Assembly (NCBI GenBank): GCA_030426355.1
Contig: JAUHYQ010000003.1
Span: 434,001 to 498,000, forward strand
DNA: 64,000 bases
Origin: Gammaproteobacteria bacterium
GTDB lineage: Bacteria > Pseudomonadota > Gammaproteobacteria > Steroidobacterales > GCA-2729495
Direction: 5' to 3'
Numbering within the stretch: the stretch's first letter is position 1; each line of letters opens with the position of its first letter. Of the stretch, positions 17,622 to 26,613 are shown piece by piece. The notes below the pieces were generated by a model that was given only the letters and a program-made list of their open reading frames with translations, was not told where the DNA came from and did no database searches. Both the position numbers and the translations under genes were made by a program.

Positions 17622-19793
17622 ATGTTTAAAATCATCACTCGAGTTTTTTGTTCGACCGTTTCAGCCGCGCTGATCGTGCCCGCAGCTGCGCAGGCCACGG
17701 ACGAGATCACCGTTGTGAGTGCACAGCGGCGCGCCGCCGATATTCAGGACGTGCCGATTTCGGTTACCGCACTGTCCAGCGATGACATGGAGCGGTTGCA
17801 GATTAATTTTGTGGCGGACATCGCCAAGAACGTACCTAACCTGCAAACCTATACGGTGACGGCTGGTGCAGCTGCCATGCAGGTGTTTATGCGCGGTGCC
17901 GGTGTGCAAAACCCCGGCTTCAATGCCGCTGAAGCGCCCGTTGGTATATACATTGACGATATTTACCGCGGTCGGGTTGGCACCACAAACCTTGAGTTGG
18001 CAGACGTCGAGCGCATCGAAGTATTGCGTGGCCCGCAAGGCACACTGTACGGGCGCAATACCATTGCCGGTGCGATCAAGGTCATTACCCGCACCCCTGG
18101 TGAAGAGTTCTACTCTAATGCATCTATCGGCATGGGTGATTTCGAAACCACCAAGGTGACCGGTGCCATTGGCGGCGAAGTCGCGGACGGCATCGGGATG
18201 TCTATCGCCGGCCTGTATAACAAGCGCGGTGAAGGCTGGATTGATCGCGTTGTGCCAGGTGCGCGTGAGTTGGGTGAATACGACAACAAGGCCGTGCGTA
18301 CCAAGCTGAACCTGTTTCGTGACGATGTGTTCAAGGGCGTGGTTACCCTGGAATATGTTGATGCCGAGAACGACGGCTACAACGCTGTTCCTTATGGCCC
18401 GACGATTTCTCCCCCGGCATCACCGGGTGGCCCCGTTGCCGGCTTCTACACGACGCTGGTACCCAAGGCCACCGAAGGTCTGGGCGAGACCAAGCAGGGC
18501 AATGCTTCGCTGGATCTTAGCTGGGCTTTCGATTCGGTGACCTTTCGCTCCCTGACGGGTTATGGCGATGTGCGCGACCGCTTCAAGTTTGACCTGAACG
18601 GCGGTGCGTTTGAAGCAGCGCCAGGGGTTATCGTGCCAAGTCCTACCGGCGGTTTCTTTATTAAGTCGTTGGCCGAAAACAAGACCTTTACCCAGGAGTT
18701 CAGTTTTTCAGGTGGCAATGACAACCTCGACTGGATTGCAGGCGTTTTCTATATGAAAGAGTCCGGTGAACAGGATTATCGCGCCAACCTGGATGTAGCC
18801 GGATTGAATTTACTGGAGGCGTCAGAGACCGATACGACCAGCTACGCGATATTCGGTGAAGGCACCTGGAAGCTCACCGACAGCTTCTCGCTGACTGCCG
18901 GGGCTCGCTGGACGCTGGACGACAAGGATTACAAGAACTCATGTTCCGGCACCCTGTGTAACGACGGCGCTGCCGTTCCGACCCCAGGCCCCTGGGCGAA
19001 TGACCTGAGCGAGAATTTCAACGAGTTCACGCCGCGTTTGCTGGCGCAGTGGGAACTTAGTGAAGACACGATGATTTTTGCCGGCGTCTCGCGCGGTTTT
19101 CAGGCCGGCGGTTTCCAGACCTTATGCTTTGGTAATCAGGCTTGTAACCGCGTGATTTTCTCTCCGCAGACAGTAACTTCCTGGGAGGCCGGCGTTAAGA
19201 CGGATCTGGTTCAGGATCGTTTGCGCCTCAATGTGTCGACTTTCTATGCGCAGTACGACAATTTGCAGCAGACGGCTATTGACGCTTCCAGTGGTAGCTT
19301 CCCGATTCAGAACGTTGGTGACGTTGATGTTACGGGTCTGGAAATCGAAGCAACGGTTACCGCAACTGAGAATCTGCAGTTCTGGGCGGCCATCGGCGTC
19401 ACGGATGAGGACATCAGCAAGGCGACACTTGCCAAGCTTGCCCCTGGCGCGGCAGCAGGACGGCTGCCGGGCTTGCCGCGTCGCACGGTTCGTCTGGGTG
19501 TCGATTATGAGCGTGAGCTAAATGCTGGCTGGGATTTCATTGCCGGCGTGGATCTGGATTACGCCAGCGGTTATTACGCGACCATCAGCAACGTGCTGGA
19601 GATACCGCAATACACGCGCTACAACGGTCGTATTGGTCTGTCGCAATCTGACGGTCCGTGGTCGTTGTTTTTGTCAGGTACTAACCTAGACGATTCCGAA
19701 GATCTTTACTCGGGCATCGCCGGTAATGGCACCAACATTCGTACGGTGCAGCCGCCGCGTGAATACATGCTGACTTTTGCCTATCGGCACTGA
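17622..19793 (+). CDS. TonB-dependent outer-membrane receptor
   Basis: Outer-membrane receptor of about 723 residues. The ATG at 17622 has AAGGGGAG upstream and gives a signal peptide ending AAAQA/TD; a start at 17583 would put 13 residues before it. The plug follows with DEITVVSAQRRAADIQDVPISV and RIEVLRGPQGTLYGRNTIAGAI (each given in part), and the barrel ends with a terminal aromatic strand (MLTFAYRH). It belongs to the same broad class as the receptor at 2943 but is clearly diverged. A strong terminator at 19845-19876 closes the unit, and a DUF1838 gene follows. Short tandem repeats flank the gene on both sides. Ligand unknown. Confidence 0.93.
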   Translation: MFKIITRVFCSTVSAALIVPAAAQATDEITVVSAQRRAADIQDVPISVTALSSDDMERLQINFVADIAKNVPNLQTYTVTAGAAAMQVFMRGAGVQNPGFNAAEAPVGIYIDDIYRGRVGTTNLELADVERIEVLRGPQGTLYGRNTIAGAIKVITRTPGEEFYSNASIGMGDFETTKVTGAIGGEVADGIGMSIAGLYNKRGEGWIDRVVPGARELGEYDNKAVRTKLNLFRDDVFKGVVTLEYVDAENDGYNAVPYGPTISPPASPGGPVAGFYTTLVPKATEGLGETKQGNASLDLSWAFDSVTFRSLTGYGDVRDRFKFDLNGGAFEAAPGVIVPSPTGGFFIKSLAENKTFTQEFSFSGGNDNLDWIAGVFYMKESGEQDYRANLDVAGLNLLEASETDTTSYAIFGEGTWKLTDSFSLTAGARWTLDDKDYKNSCSGTLCNDGAAVPTPGPWANDLSENFNEFTPRLLAQWELSEDTMIFAGVSRGFQAGGFQTLCFGNQACNRVIFSPQTVTSWEAGVKTDLVQDRLRLNVSTFYAQYDNLQQTAIDASSGSFPIQNVGDVDVTGLEIEATVTATENLQFWAAIGVTDEDISKATLAKLAPGAAAGRLPGLPRRTVRLGVDYERELNAGWDFIAGVDLDYASGYYATISNVLEIPQYTRYNGRIGLSQSDGPWSLFLSGTNLDDSEDLYSGIAGNGTNIRTVQPPREYMLTFAYRH

Positions 19794-19804
19794 TTAGTCG
19801 CGCA

Positions 19805-19836
19805 TTGCACGATGTATAAGTTGCACGATGCATAAA
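19805..19836. repeat. Imperfect 16-bp tandem duplication
   Basis: TTGCACGATGTATAAG is followed directly by TTGCACGATGCATAAA (two differences), immediately after the stop of the TonB receptor and before its terminator. Confidence 0.8.
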
Positions 19837-19844
19837 TTGATAAG

Positions 19845-19876
19845 AAAGGGGCAGGGTATCCTGCCCCTTTTTTTTT
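19845..19876 (+). terminator. Rho-independent terminator
   Basis: AAAGGGGCAGG and CCTGCCCCTTT form an 11-bp perfect stem around a GTAT loop, followed by an unbroken T-run. This is the clearest intrinsic terminator of the window; it ends the TonB receptor transcript and means the DUF1838 gene needs its own promoter or read-through. Confidence 0.92.
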
Positions 19877-19890
19877 GTGGAGAAAAAAGT

Positions 19891-20916
19891 ATGAGTATGT
19901 CCCGAAGAAATTTTGTCGGCGGATTCGGCGCACTGGGAGGCGGGGCTGCATTAATGGCAGGCGTCACCGGTTGCAGCCAGGCAGGCGGGTTGACGTCTGC
20001 TGCCGCATCTAATGCGAGCGTCCGGCTTGGGTCGCCCGGGTCAAAAGGCGGAACTCTGTATGCAGCGCCAGAGGGCTTTGATCCGATGAATCCGCAAGAC
20101 AATTTACGCATGTGGTTGCGTCTGGTCGGCTACCGCGAGAGCGGTGAAGAGCATGCCGGCTGGTACAAGGGGCGTTGCCACGCCATTCTGGATGACAAGA
20201 GTCCCGGCAAGCCCTTGTTTGATTACGAAGGGTTTGGTGTATCGCGCATACTGGACAATGGCGACGGTACGTACACCAACCTTCACCGCGAAGTTTCTAT
20301 TTACCGCGATATCCGCAGTGGCCAGATTCTTGAAACCTGGGTTAACCCGTTTACCGGCAAAACCGTCGAGGTCTATCCTACTTACAATGATCCGGTGAAT
20401 TCAATCTATAAACCGGTGTTCGAGCAGCGTTTTGGCAAGAATGCCGAGGTGCAGTCGTTCCCGTTCGTCCTGCCGTGGGATTTTATCGGCAATGAAGCCA
20501 TTACCTCGTTTGATGCCAATTTTTCGTGGGCCTCGCCTTATAGCAAGGAAGAGTATCCGGATGAGTATTTTGGGCCGACCGTGCGCGCCAGTGAGTGGTG
20601 GCAGGTAAGAGCGGACGCGGACCAGTTATTTAACCCCGATTACGACGGCCGCATTCAGAGCCGCGGTGCCTGGACCCGAGTAGGCCCGTGGCAGGCATGG
20701 ATGCACATGGGCGAGTTGGCCGGGGATATGGTTTGGCGCACGCAGACAGCGAGCCTGAAATCTGTCGAGGACGTGCCCGCGGACTTGTATGAATACGTGG
20801 CGCGCCATTATCCGAGTTTCCTGACAGCGCCCACCGAGTGGGAAGAGCCCAATGAAACGTCCCACCTCAATTACAAGCGCGACAAAGCGCGCGGCTCGAA
20901 GTACGAGGTCGATTAG
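19891..20916 (+). CDS. DUF1838 family protein, Tat-exported probable lipoprotein
   Basis: Protein of unknown function of the DUF1838 family. The ATG at 19891 (GGAG upstream) gives SRRNFVGG, a twin-arginine signal, followed by a hydrophobic stretch and a lipobox GVTGC (C28), so the folded protein is exported and probably lipid-anchored. The mature part holds the family region around GQILETWVNPFTGKTVEVYP. 341 residues. A reading from 19828 would run through the terminator and is rejected. DUF1838 genes often lie near TonB receptors; a joint role with the receptor upstream is inference. Confidence 0.85.
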   Translation: MSMSRRNFVGGFGALGGGAALMAGVTGCSQAGGLTSAAASNASVRLGSPGSKGGTLYAAPEGFDPMNPQDNLRMWLRLVGYRESGEEHAGWYKGRCHAILDDKSPGKPLFDYEGFGVSRILDNGDGTYTNLHREVSIYRDIRSGQILETWVNPFTGKTVEVYPTYNDPVNSIYKPVFEQRFGKNAEVQSFPFVLPWDFIGNEAITSFDANFSWASPYSKEEYPDEYFGPTVRASEWWQVRADADQLFNPDYDGRIQSRGAWTRVGPWQAWMHMGELAGDMVWRTQTASLKSVEDVPADLYEYVARHYPSFLTAPTEWEEPNETSHLNYKRDKARGSKYEVD

Positions 20917-20941
20917 CCCAATTCGTTTTTTACTCGATCCA

Positions 20942-20969
20942 TGGGGTCAGAGTACTTACTCCGACCCCA
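20942..20969. repeat. REP-like palindromic element
   Basis: TGGGGTC-A-GAGTA, a two-base loop, then TACTC-C-GACCCCA: a 12-bp stem with a single mismatch. The GGGGTCAGAGTA core matches, from memory, a widespread proteobacterial REP-type sequence. It overlaps the end of the leftward DUF2189 gene, whose stop codon is inside the loop. Only one copy is evident in this window. Confidence 0.65.
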
Positions 20970-21783
20970 CGGATCTGGGGGTCGCAGTAATGCCCTCGGC
21001 ATGCCGGGGCAAGGCGGACGCATCTATGGTGTCCAGATAGGCATGCCAGGTGGCCAGACCTAACAGGGGCCAGAGAAAAATTGCGCCCACGAAAAAGGTC
21101 CCGATCCCGATTACGATAAACAGCAAAATAATGCCGGCCCAGATAAGCATAACGCCTTTGTTACGCAACACCGCATTGATGCTGGTAATGGCCGCCGTCA
21201 CCGCATCCACATTCCGGTGCATGATCATCGGTAATGAAAACGCGCTGAAACAAAAAGTGACTGTTGCAAAAAATCCTCCGACGACCAGCATCACAGTGTG
21301 ATAGGCCGCAACGTCCTGCCAGGCCGGCGTGGCCTCCATGGGCATGAACACCTGAATCATTGAAAAAGCGCGGGCCCAGATAAGAAAAATCACCAGCAGG
21401 ATCAACGCAAATACGAGCTCAGTGCCAAGCCTGCGTTTGGCAGCTTCGCGAAAGGTTCGACCGAGCATAGGGGGTTGTTTGCGTTCCAGCTGTGCGCTGA
21501 TTGCATACAGACCGAGACACAATACCGGCGCCAGAAAAACGATACCGCACATAATTACGAGCGGAATAATAAAGCCGCCCCAGTAGCTGCCCAGCACGCC
21601 GAGCAAAACGCAAATCAGCGCCATAACCGCGCCGTATATCAGGCTTTGCCAGGGCGCTACTTTAATATCCGCATAGCCTTCGGCCAGCCAGCGAAAAGGG
21701 GCGCCCGTATCGAGTGTTTTGCATGGCGCCAAAAACGGCAAGTTGTCCGTGTTCTCCGGACTTTGTGTGTCAGCTTCCACCAT
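20956..21783 (-). CDS. DUF2189 family membrane protein
   Basis: Integral membrane protein of 275 residues with about six hydrophobic segments and a soluble N-terminus; it fits the DUF2189 family (WLAEGYADIKVAPWQSLIYG at the first segment). Some relatives are annotated as cytochrome c oxidase-associated, but the function is not established. The last codons and the TAA stop are formed by the REP-like hairpin, so the natural C-terminus may have been replaced. It diverges from acetoacetyl-CoA synthetase across 66 bp. Confidence 0.85.
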   Translation of the reverse strand: MVEADTQSPENTDNLPFLAPCKTLDTGAPFRWLAEGYADIKVAPWQSLIYGAVMALICVLLGVLGSYWGGFIIPLVIMCGIVFLAPVLCLGLYAISAQLERKQPPMLGRTFREAAKRRLGTELVFALILLVIFLIWARAFSMIQVFMPMEATPAWQDVAAYHTVMLVVGGFFATVTFCFSAFSLPMIMHRNVDAVTAAITSINAVLRNKGVMLIWAGIILLFIVIGIGTFFVGAIFLWPLLGLATWHAYLDTIDASALPRHAEGITATPRSVGSE

Positions 21784-21849
21784 AAAGTGTCTCCGCTTAA
21801 GCTGTCGCGATTATCATACTACGACCCTGCAAATAAGGATCCCAGTGCT

Positions 21850-23823
21850 ATGGGGCAGTTAAGCGATGCCAATCCGGTCTGGCAGCCGCCGCGACAGGCG
21901 GTCGAAACAACGGCCATCGGGCGTTTCATGTCCGCGTGCGCCGGAAAGTATGGGTTTAAACCGGATTACGCAGCCCTGCATCGCTGGTCAGTGGCACAGC
22001 CGGGAGAGTTTTGGGCTGAGGTGGCGGGCTATACCGGGTTGCGATTCGGCCGTGAGGCGGATCAGGTTTTTGCGCCGGGAGTGTCGTTGCGCGATGCAAG
22101 GTGGTTCGCCGGGGCAACGCTCAATTACACCGAGAATGTGCTGCGCGGAACGACTGACCATGTCGCGATTATTTTTTGTGACGAACGGGGTCGTCGCACA
22201 GAACTGACTCGGGCTGAGCTCACTATGCAGGTGCGGCGGGTCGCAGAATCACTGTTGCAGCTTGGCGTAGAGCGTGGGGATCGCGTTGCGGCCATGTTGC
22301 CCAACTGTCCAGAAGCCGCGGTGATTATGCTGGCGGCCGCAGCTATCGGTGCCGTGTTCAGTTCCTGTTCACCTGATTTCGGAGTGCGGGCAGTGCTGGA
22401 GCGGTTCGGACAAATCGGGCCCAAAGTACTGGTTGGTTGCGACGGCTACAGCTATGGTGGCAAGAGCATTGACTGCCTCGACAAGCTTATCGAGCTAAAG
22501 CGCGGACTGCCTGACCTCAAAGAAACCGTGCTGGTGTCATTCCTTTATGACGAATTATCGACAGCCGATGTTCAGCGTGAGCAAGGCATGCACGCTTTTA
22601 GTGCTTTGTTGTCGGCAGAAGGTATCGACGAATTCCCCCAACTGCCTTTTGAACATCCGTTGTTCATCATGTATTCATCCGGCACGACCGGTGCGCCGAA
22701 GTGCATCGTCCACAGTGCCGGTGGAACGCTTATTCAGCACCTTAAAGAGCATGTCTTGCATACCGATCTGGGTAGCGCTGATCGGCTGCTCTATTTCACA
22801 ACGTGCGGATGGATGATGTGGAACTGGTTGATCGGCGCGCTGGCAAGCGGCGTCACTGTGGTGTTGTACGACGGTTCGCCAGCCTATCCTGATGCTTCCG
22901 GTTTGTGGCGACACGTGGCGACAGAGCGGGTTACCGTTCTTGGCACCAGCCCGCGGTTTCTGTTGGCCACGCAGCAAGCCGATGTGCTGCGCGATGTACT
23001 GACCGACAACCGATTTGACCTGAGCAATTTGCGTACGGTGTTGTCCACAGGTTCGCCTTTACCCGCCGAAAGTTATGACTTTGTTAAAGCCAATCTGCCC
23101 CGGGTACAGTTGTGTTCGATTTCCGGTGGAACCGACATCATTTCCTGTTTTGTGCTCGGCAACCCGTTGCTGCCTGTTTACCGTGGAGAAATACAGTCGC
23201 TTGGATTGGGTATGGACGTTGATGTTGCGGACGCACATGGCGTATCGGTGCGGGGTGCACCGGGTGAACTGATCTGCAGACAGGCTTTCCCGTCCATGCC
23301 TCTGTGCTTCTGGAATGATCCGGACGGACGTATCTACGAGCAGGCCTATTTCCGGCACTATCCGAATTGCTGGCGGCAGGGCGACCTCGCGGAAATGACC
23401 GTGCATGGTGGCGTGATTATTTACGGTCGTTCCGATACGGTGCTGAATCCGGGTGGCGTAAGAATGGGAACCGCAGAAGTATGTGAGCCCGCGCTTGCTG
23501 TTGACGGCGTGGTTGATGCGCTAGCAGTTGGCCAGCGTCGCGATAACGATGAGCGTGTGGTGTTGTTTGTGGTCACCGCATCGAACTGCTCGCTCACCGA
23601 CGACATGCGTGAGCGCATTCGACGGTCTATAGCTCATGCCGCGTCGCCCCGACATGTCCCTGCAATCATACTGGAGGTAGCAGACATCCCTCGCACCATC
23701 AGCGGCAAGGCTATGGAGCTGGCGGTGCGGGCCATCATCCACGGTGAGGATGTTCCGAACAGCGCTTCCTTGGCGAACCCCGAAGCTCTGCAATACTTTA
23801 TGAACCGGCCTGAGCTGGCCTGA
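21850..23823 (+). CDS. Acetoacetate-CoA ligase (acetoacetyl-CoA synthetase)
   Basis: Activates acetoacetate to acetoacetyl-CoA using ATP, for use of ketone bodies or polyhydroxybutyrate breakdown products. 657 residues in the acyl-adenylate-forming superfamily; the P-loop-like YSSGTTGAPKCIVHSAGG and LYFTTCGWMMWNWL are characteristic of this group, and ISGKAMEL near the end carries the catalytic lysine. The ATG at 21850 has AAGGA upstream; the open frame extends further 5' to 21475, but that part is antisense to the DUF2189 gene and not convincing. Followed closely by a PHB-depolymerase-type esterase. Confidence 0.94.
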   Translation: MGQLSDANPVWQPPRQAVETTAIGRFMSACAGKYGFKPDYAALHRWSVAQPGEFWAEVAGYTGLRFGREADQVFAPGVSLRDARWFAGATLNYTENVLRGTTDHVAIIFCDERGRRTELTRAELTMQVRRVAESLLQLGVERGDRVAAMLPNCPEAAVIMLAAAAIGAVFSSCSPDFGVRAVLERFGQIGPKVLVGCDGYSYGGKSIDCLDKLIELKRGLPDLKETVLVSFLYDELSTADVQREQGMHAFSALLSAEGIDEFPQLPFEHPLFIMYSSGTTGAPKCIVHSAGGTLIQHLKEHVLHTDLGSADRLLYFTTCGWMMWNWLIGALASGVTVVLYDGSPAYPDASGLWRHVATERVTVLGTSPRFLLATQQADVLRDVLTDNRFDLSNLRTVLSTGSPLPAESYDFVKANLPRVQLCSISGGTDIISCFVLGNPLLPVYRGEIQSLGLGMDVDVADAHGVSVRGAPGELICRQAFPSMPLCFWNDPDGRIYEQAYFRHYPNCWRQGDLAEMTVHGGVIIYGRSDTVLNPGGVRMGTAEVCEPALAVDGVVDALAVGQRRDNDERVVLFVVTASNCSLTDDMRERIRRSIAHAASPRHVPAIILEVADIPRTISGKAMELAVRAIIHGEDVPNSASLANPEALQYFMNRPELA

Positions 23824-23849
23824 ACAATAAATAATAACTAAGGTGCTAT

Positions 23850-25145
23850 ATGACTCCTGCTTCCCGCTATCTGTTGTTGCTGGTTTGGCCCTTCATACTC
23901 GGTGGGTGTCCGTTAAGCGATAGCGACGACGACCAGGTTCTGCAGTCGGGGTTGCAGCAGATGCAGTCCAACGGGGTCATGCGTGAGTATTATCTGCAAC
24001 TGCCCTCTGATTATTACTTTGATGATGTGCTCAGCCCCATTGCGCTTGGTGACCCGCGCCCGCCATTGCTGATCGCTTTTCACGGCTATACCGGGTCACT
24101 GGACAATTTTGTCGGGCCTAATCGCTTCTACGACCTGATTGACAGAGTAGGGGACGAGGCGATCATGGTATTCCCTAATGCGCTGTTCGACGGCAATGGA
24201 GATCGCAACTGGAACACCAGCAGCGACCCCGGGTTTTTTCTCGATTTACTGGCCGAGCTGGACCGGCGCGGTCTGGATTACAACCCAAACAAGATTTTTA
24301 TTACCGGCCACAGTAACGGTGCCGGGCTGGTGCACCAGTTAGCGTGCAGTTTCGGCGATATCATTCGTGCTGCCGCACCCGTGGCCGGCAACCTGATTAA
24401 TAACGACTGTGTGGGTTCAGTCGCCATCATGATGACGCAAGGCAATAACGACCCGCTGGTGGACATATCGCTGGTGCACCAGGCCGAACAATACTGGGCC
24501 TTATACAACGGTTGGGATGTGGGGCTTACCACTCCATCTGCGATTACGCCGTGTATTGATTATTCCATGCCTGGCGAATTGAATTCAGATTACCCGGTGT
24601 TGTGGTGTGAGCACTCACAGTTTCATGACTGGCCGGATTTCGCCAGTGATGCGATATGGCAGTTTTTCAGTAGCCTCAGGGAAGTCGAGCCGACACCCGA
24701 CTTTCCCGACGGTGGCGGCAACGCTCGTGCCACCCCGCCGAGTGATACCACGGTGACATTCCGTGTGCAGTTGCCTGACACCATTAACCGGCCGCTCACA
24801 GGTGCAGTTACATTGCGACCACTTGATTTCATCAATAACCCGACTTGCTCAATTCCGACCATGTTTTTGAACACCAACTTTTCGCTGGACGGCGTAGCCG
24901 CGCCGGGTCAGGTCAGTGGCGAGATAACGGTGCCGATTTCCTACCCGCTGATACCGATTATTTACAGCGTGCCGTCGGACTGGGCGTTCAGTCTTACGAT
25001 ATACGTCGAAGGCGGTAGCCGGCCGATCCCTGCTCCGGGCGTGGATCACGATGCTCTTGTGCCGGTGACTATCACCGACAAATTCGCGCCACTGGTCATT
25101 GATGATCTCATTGCTGTGGTGCCGGTTGTGCCCCTGTGCGGATAG
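23850..25145 (+). CDS. PHB depolymerase/LpqC-type esterase lipoprotein
   Basis: Alpha/beta-hydrolase of the polyhydroxybutyrate depolymerase/feruloyl esterase type (LpqC). The signal ends in lipobox LGGC (C20). The oxyanion region AFHGYTG, nucleophile S155 in GHSNGAG, D201 in GNNDPLVD and H259 in FHDWP form a complete triad. Residues from about 290 to 431 are an extra C-terminal beta-rich region of unknown role. It follows the acetoacetyl-CoA synthetase by 26 bp, so an operon that degrades a 3-hydroxybutyrate ester and activates the product is plausible. Other ester substrates remain possible. Confidence 0.87.
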   Translation: MTPASRYLLLLVWPFILGGCPLSDSDDDQVLQSGLQQMQSNGVMREYYLQLPSDYYFDDVLSPIALGDPRPPLLIAFHGYTGSLDNFVGPNRFYDLIDRVGDEAIMVFPNALFDGNGDRNWNTSSDPGFFLDLLAELDRRGLDYNPNKIFITGHSNGAGLVHQLACSFGDIIRAAAPVAGNLINNDCVGSVAIMMTQGNNDPLVDISLVHQAEQYWALYNGWDVGLTTPSAITPCIDYSMPGELNSDYPVLWCEHSQFHDWPDFASDAIWQFFSSLREVEPTPDFPDGGGNARATPPSDTTVTFRVQLPDTINRPLTGAVTLRPLDFINNPTCSIPTMFLNTNFSLDGVAAPGQVSGEITVPISYPLIPIIYSVPSDWAFSLTIYVEGGSRPIPAPGVDHDALVPVTITDKFAPLVIDDLIAVVPVVPLCG

Positions 25146-25180
25146 CAGCAAAGCACTAGCAGTACTTGAGGGCTATAGAT

Positions 25181-25834
25181 ATGCAGGCACTGATGCGTCG
25201 ACCGAACTCCGGACAGTTTTTTGGGTTGCTAGCGCTGGCAGGTTTTTTGTTATTCGGTATTGCTACCGGCGTGCTGATGGCAGAGCCGGCCACGGTGGTT
25301 GGCGACAGATTGTCCGAGCTGACCTGCCTGCAGGTCGCGTTTACACCCGAACGTTATGCGGCAGTGTTTCAGTCATTTCCGCCTGATATGCAGCAAGCCG
25401 TGCTTGAATTGCTGCTGCCCGGTGATGTGGTTTTCGCCTGGGGTTACGGCTTTTTGCTCGCGGGTTTGATCGGCTTGCTGGCAATGCGGTTGCCCGGCAA
25501 GTGGCAGCAATGGGGTGCACTGATTTTCTGGGCACCGCTGTTTGCTGCAACGTTCGACTGCATAGAGGATGTGTTCTTGTTTGCTATTGGCGCGCAGCAG
25601 GTAGCCGACCCCGGTGTCGCGATTGCTGCAGCGCTGCCTTTAATGGCCGGCATTGCGGCGACGCTAAAGTATTTAGCGTTGTCGGTTGTTACTCCGGCTT
25701 TTGGGCTGGCCGGCATCGTAAAAGGCCTGAGCTTCGATCGCACCATCGCTGCTTTGCTGTTGTATTTATTTCTGGGGCTGCTTCTGGTCAGCATGGTGCT
25801 GCAGCCATTGCAGCGCGTGCCATTATGTTTTTAA
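25181..25834 (+). CDS. Unknown multi-pass membrane protein
   Basis: Family not recognised. 217 residues with about five hydrophobic segments and a long loop (roughly 35-80) between the first and second. The ATG at 25181 has GAGGG eight bases upstream; a TTG at 25166 is less likely. It overlaps the CPBP gene downstream by ten bases, so the two are translationally coupled. No catalytic motif is apparent; a structural or partner role for the CPBP protein is inference. Confidence 0.75.
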   Translation: MQALMRRPNSGQFFGLLALAGFLLFGIATGVLMAEPATVVGDRLSELTCLQVAFTPERYAAVFQSFPPDMQQAVLELLLPGDVVFAWGYGFLLAGLIGLLAMRLPGKWQQWGALIFWAPLFAATFDCIEDVFLFAIGAQQVADPGVAIAAALPLMAGIAATLKYLALSVVTPAFGLAGIVKGLSFDRTIAALLLYLFLGLLLVSMVLQPLQRVPLCF

Positions 25835-26613
25835 AGCGCCATCCCTTACTCAGTTATTTTTTGTTAGCGTATCTGCTCACATGGATAGTTGAAGTCCCGA
25901 TGATGCTGGATGCGCGAGGCTTACTGAGCGTATCCATCCCCCACTGGGCCGAAGCGATGGCCGCATTCGGGCCCTTTGCCGCAGCTCTGATTGTGCTCGG
26001 CGTTTGGCAAGGTCAGACGGGCATGCGCAAACTGATTTTCAGCTTGTGTGACTGGCGCGTGTCAGGTGCCTGGTGGGCAGTGACTGTAATTTTTCCAATT
26101 GTCATTATGCTTGCCGCCTTGATCATTACCGGCACCGCCGAGCGCTTCTTCAGTGGTGAGTTAATCCGTGGTCTGTGGGCCGAGGGGCGCTGGTTTGATG
26201 TGCTGGTGCTCGGTGGCGTGTTGCGCGGTTTGGGTGAGGAGCCGGGCTGGCGCGGCCTTGCACTGCCATTGTTGCGTGGTCGTCATAGCGCTTTGATCGC
26301 ATCGCTCCTGTTGTGGCCGGTGTGGACGTTTTGGCATCTGCCATCATTTTTAATGCGTCCGGAGTTTGCACTCGGCGCGTGGTTTGGTTTTTCACTAGGC
26401 ATTCTGGCCGCGACGGTTTTTCTAACCTTGTTGTATGACCAGACCCGCAGTGTATTGCTGGCTGCGGTATGGCATGCGTTGATTAATATCACCCGCTCGA
26501 TTGCCGGATCTGCATCTCAGGATGCATTTTTTGTTTTCGCTCAGCTAATGATGCTGGCAGGAACGGTTATCATCATTTACTGGATTTTTAGCGGCAGGAA
26601 TGTGAAGGCATGA
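25825..26613 (+). CDS. CPBP-family intramembrane protease
   Basis: Predicted membrane metalloprotease of the CPBP/Abi (Rce1-like) family, 262 residues with about seven membrane segments. The three family motifs are present: E138-E139 and R143 in EEPGWRG, H171 in TFWHLPSF, and H217/N221 in WHALIN. Bacterial members act in peptide processing, immunity to bacteriocins or membrane stress; the target here is unknown. It starts inside the preceding gene (10-bp overlap) and overlaps the next gene by four bases (ATGA). Confidence 0.88.
   Translation: MFLKRHPLLSYFLLAYLLTWIVEVPMMLDARGLLSVSIPHWAEAMAAFGPFAAALIVLGVWQGQTGMRKLIFSLCDWRVSGAWWAVTVIFPIVIMLAALIITGTAERFFSGELIRGLWAEGRWFDVLVLGGVLRGLGEEPGWRGLALPLLRGRHSALIASLLLWPVWTFWHLPSFLMRPEFALGAWFGFSLGILAATVFLTLLYDQTRSVLLAAVWHALINITRSIAGSASQDAFFVFAQLMMLAGTVIIIYWIFSGRNVKA

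Noticed and set aside
19828-19890. Earlier start for the DUF1838 protein
   Set aside because: It would translate through the terminator and place 21 residues before a twin-arginine signal that should be N-terminal.
21475-21849. 5' extension of the acetoacetyl-CoA synthetase frame
   Set aside because: The extra 125 residues are antisense to the DUF2189 gene and unlike the family; the ATG at 21850 has a ribosome site and fits the family start.
25501-25824. 5' extension of the CPBP frame
   Set aside because: It overlaps the previous membrane protein for 324 bp in another frame; the ATG at 25825 gives a normal CPBP N-terminus.
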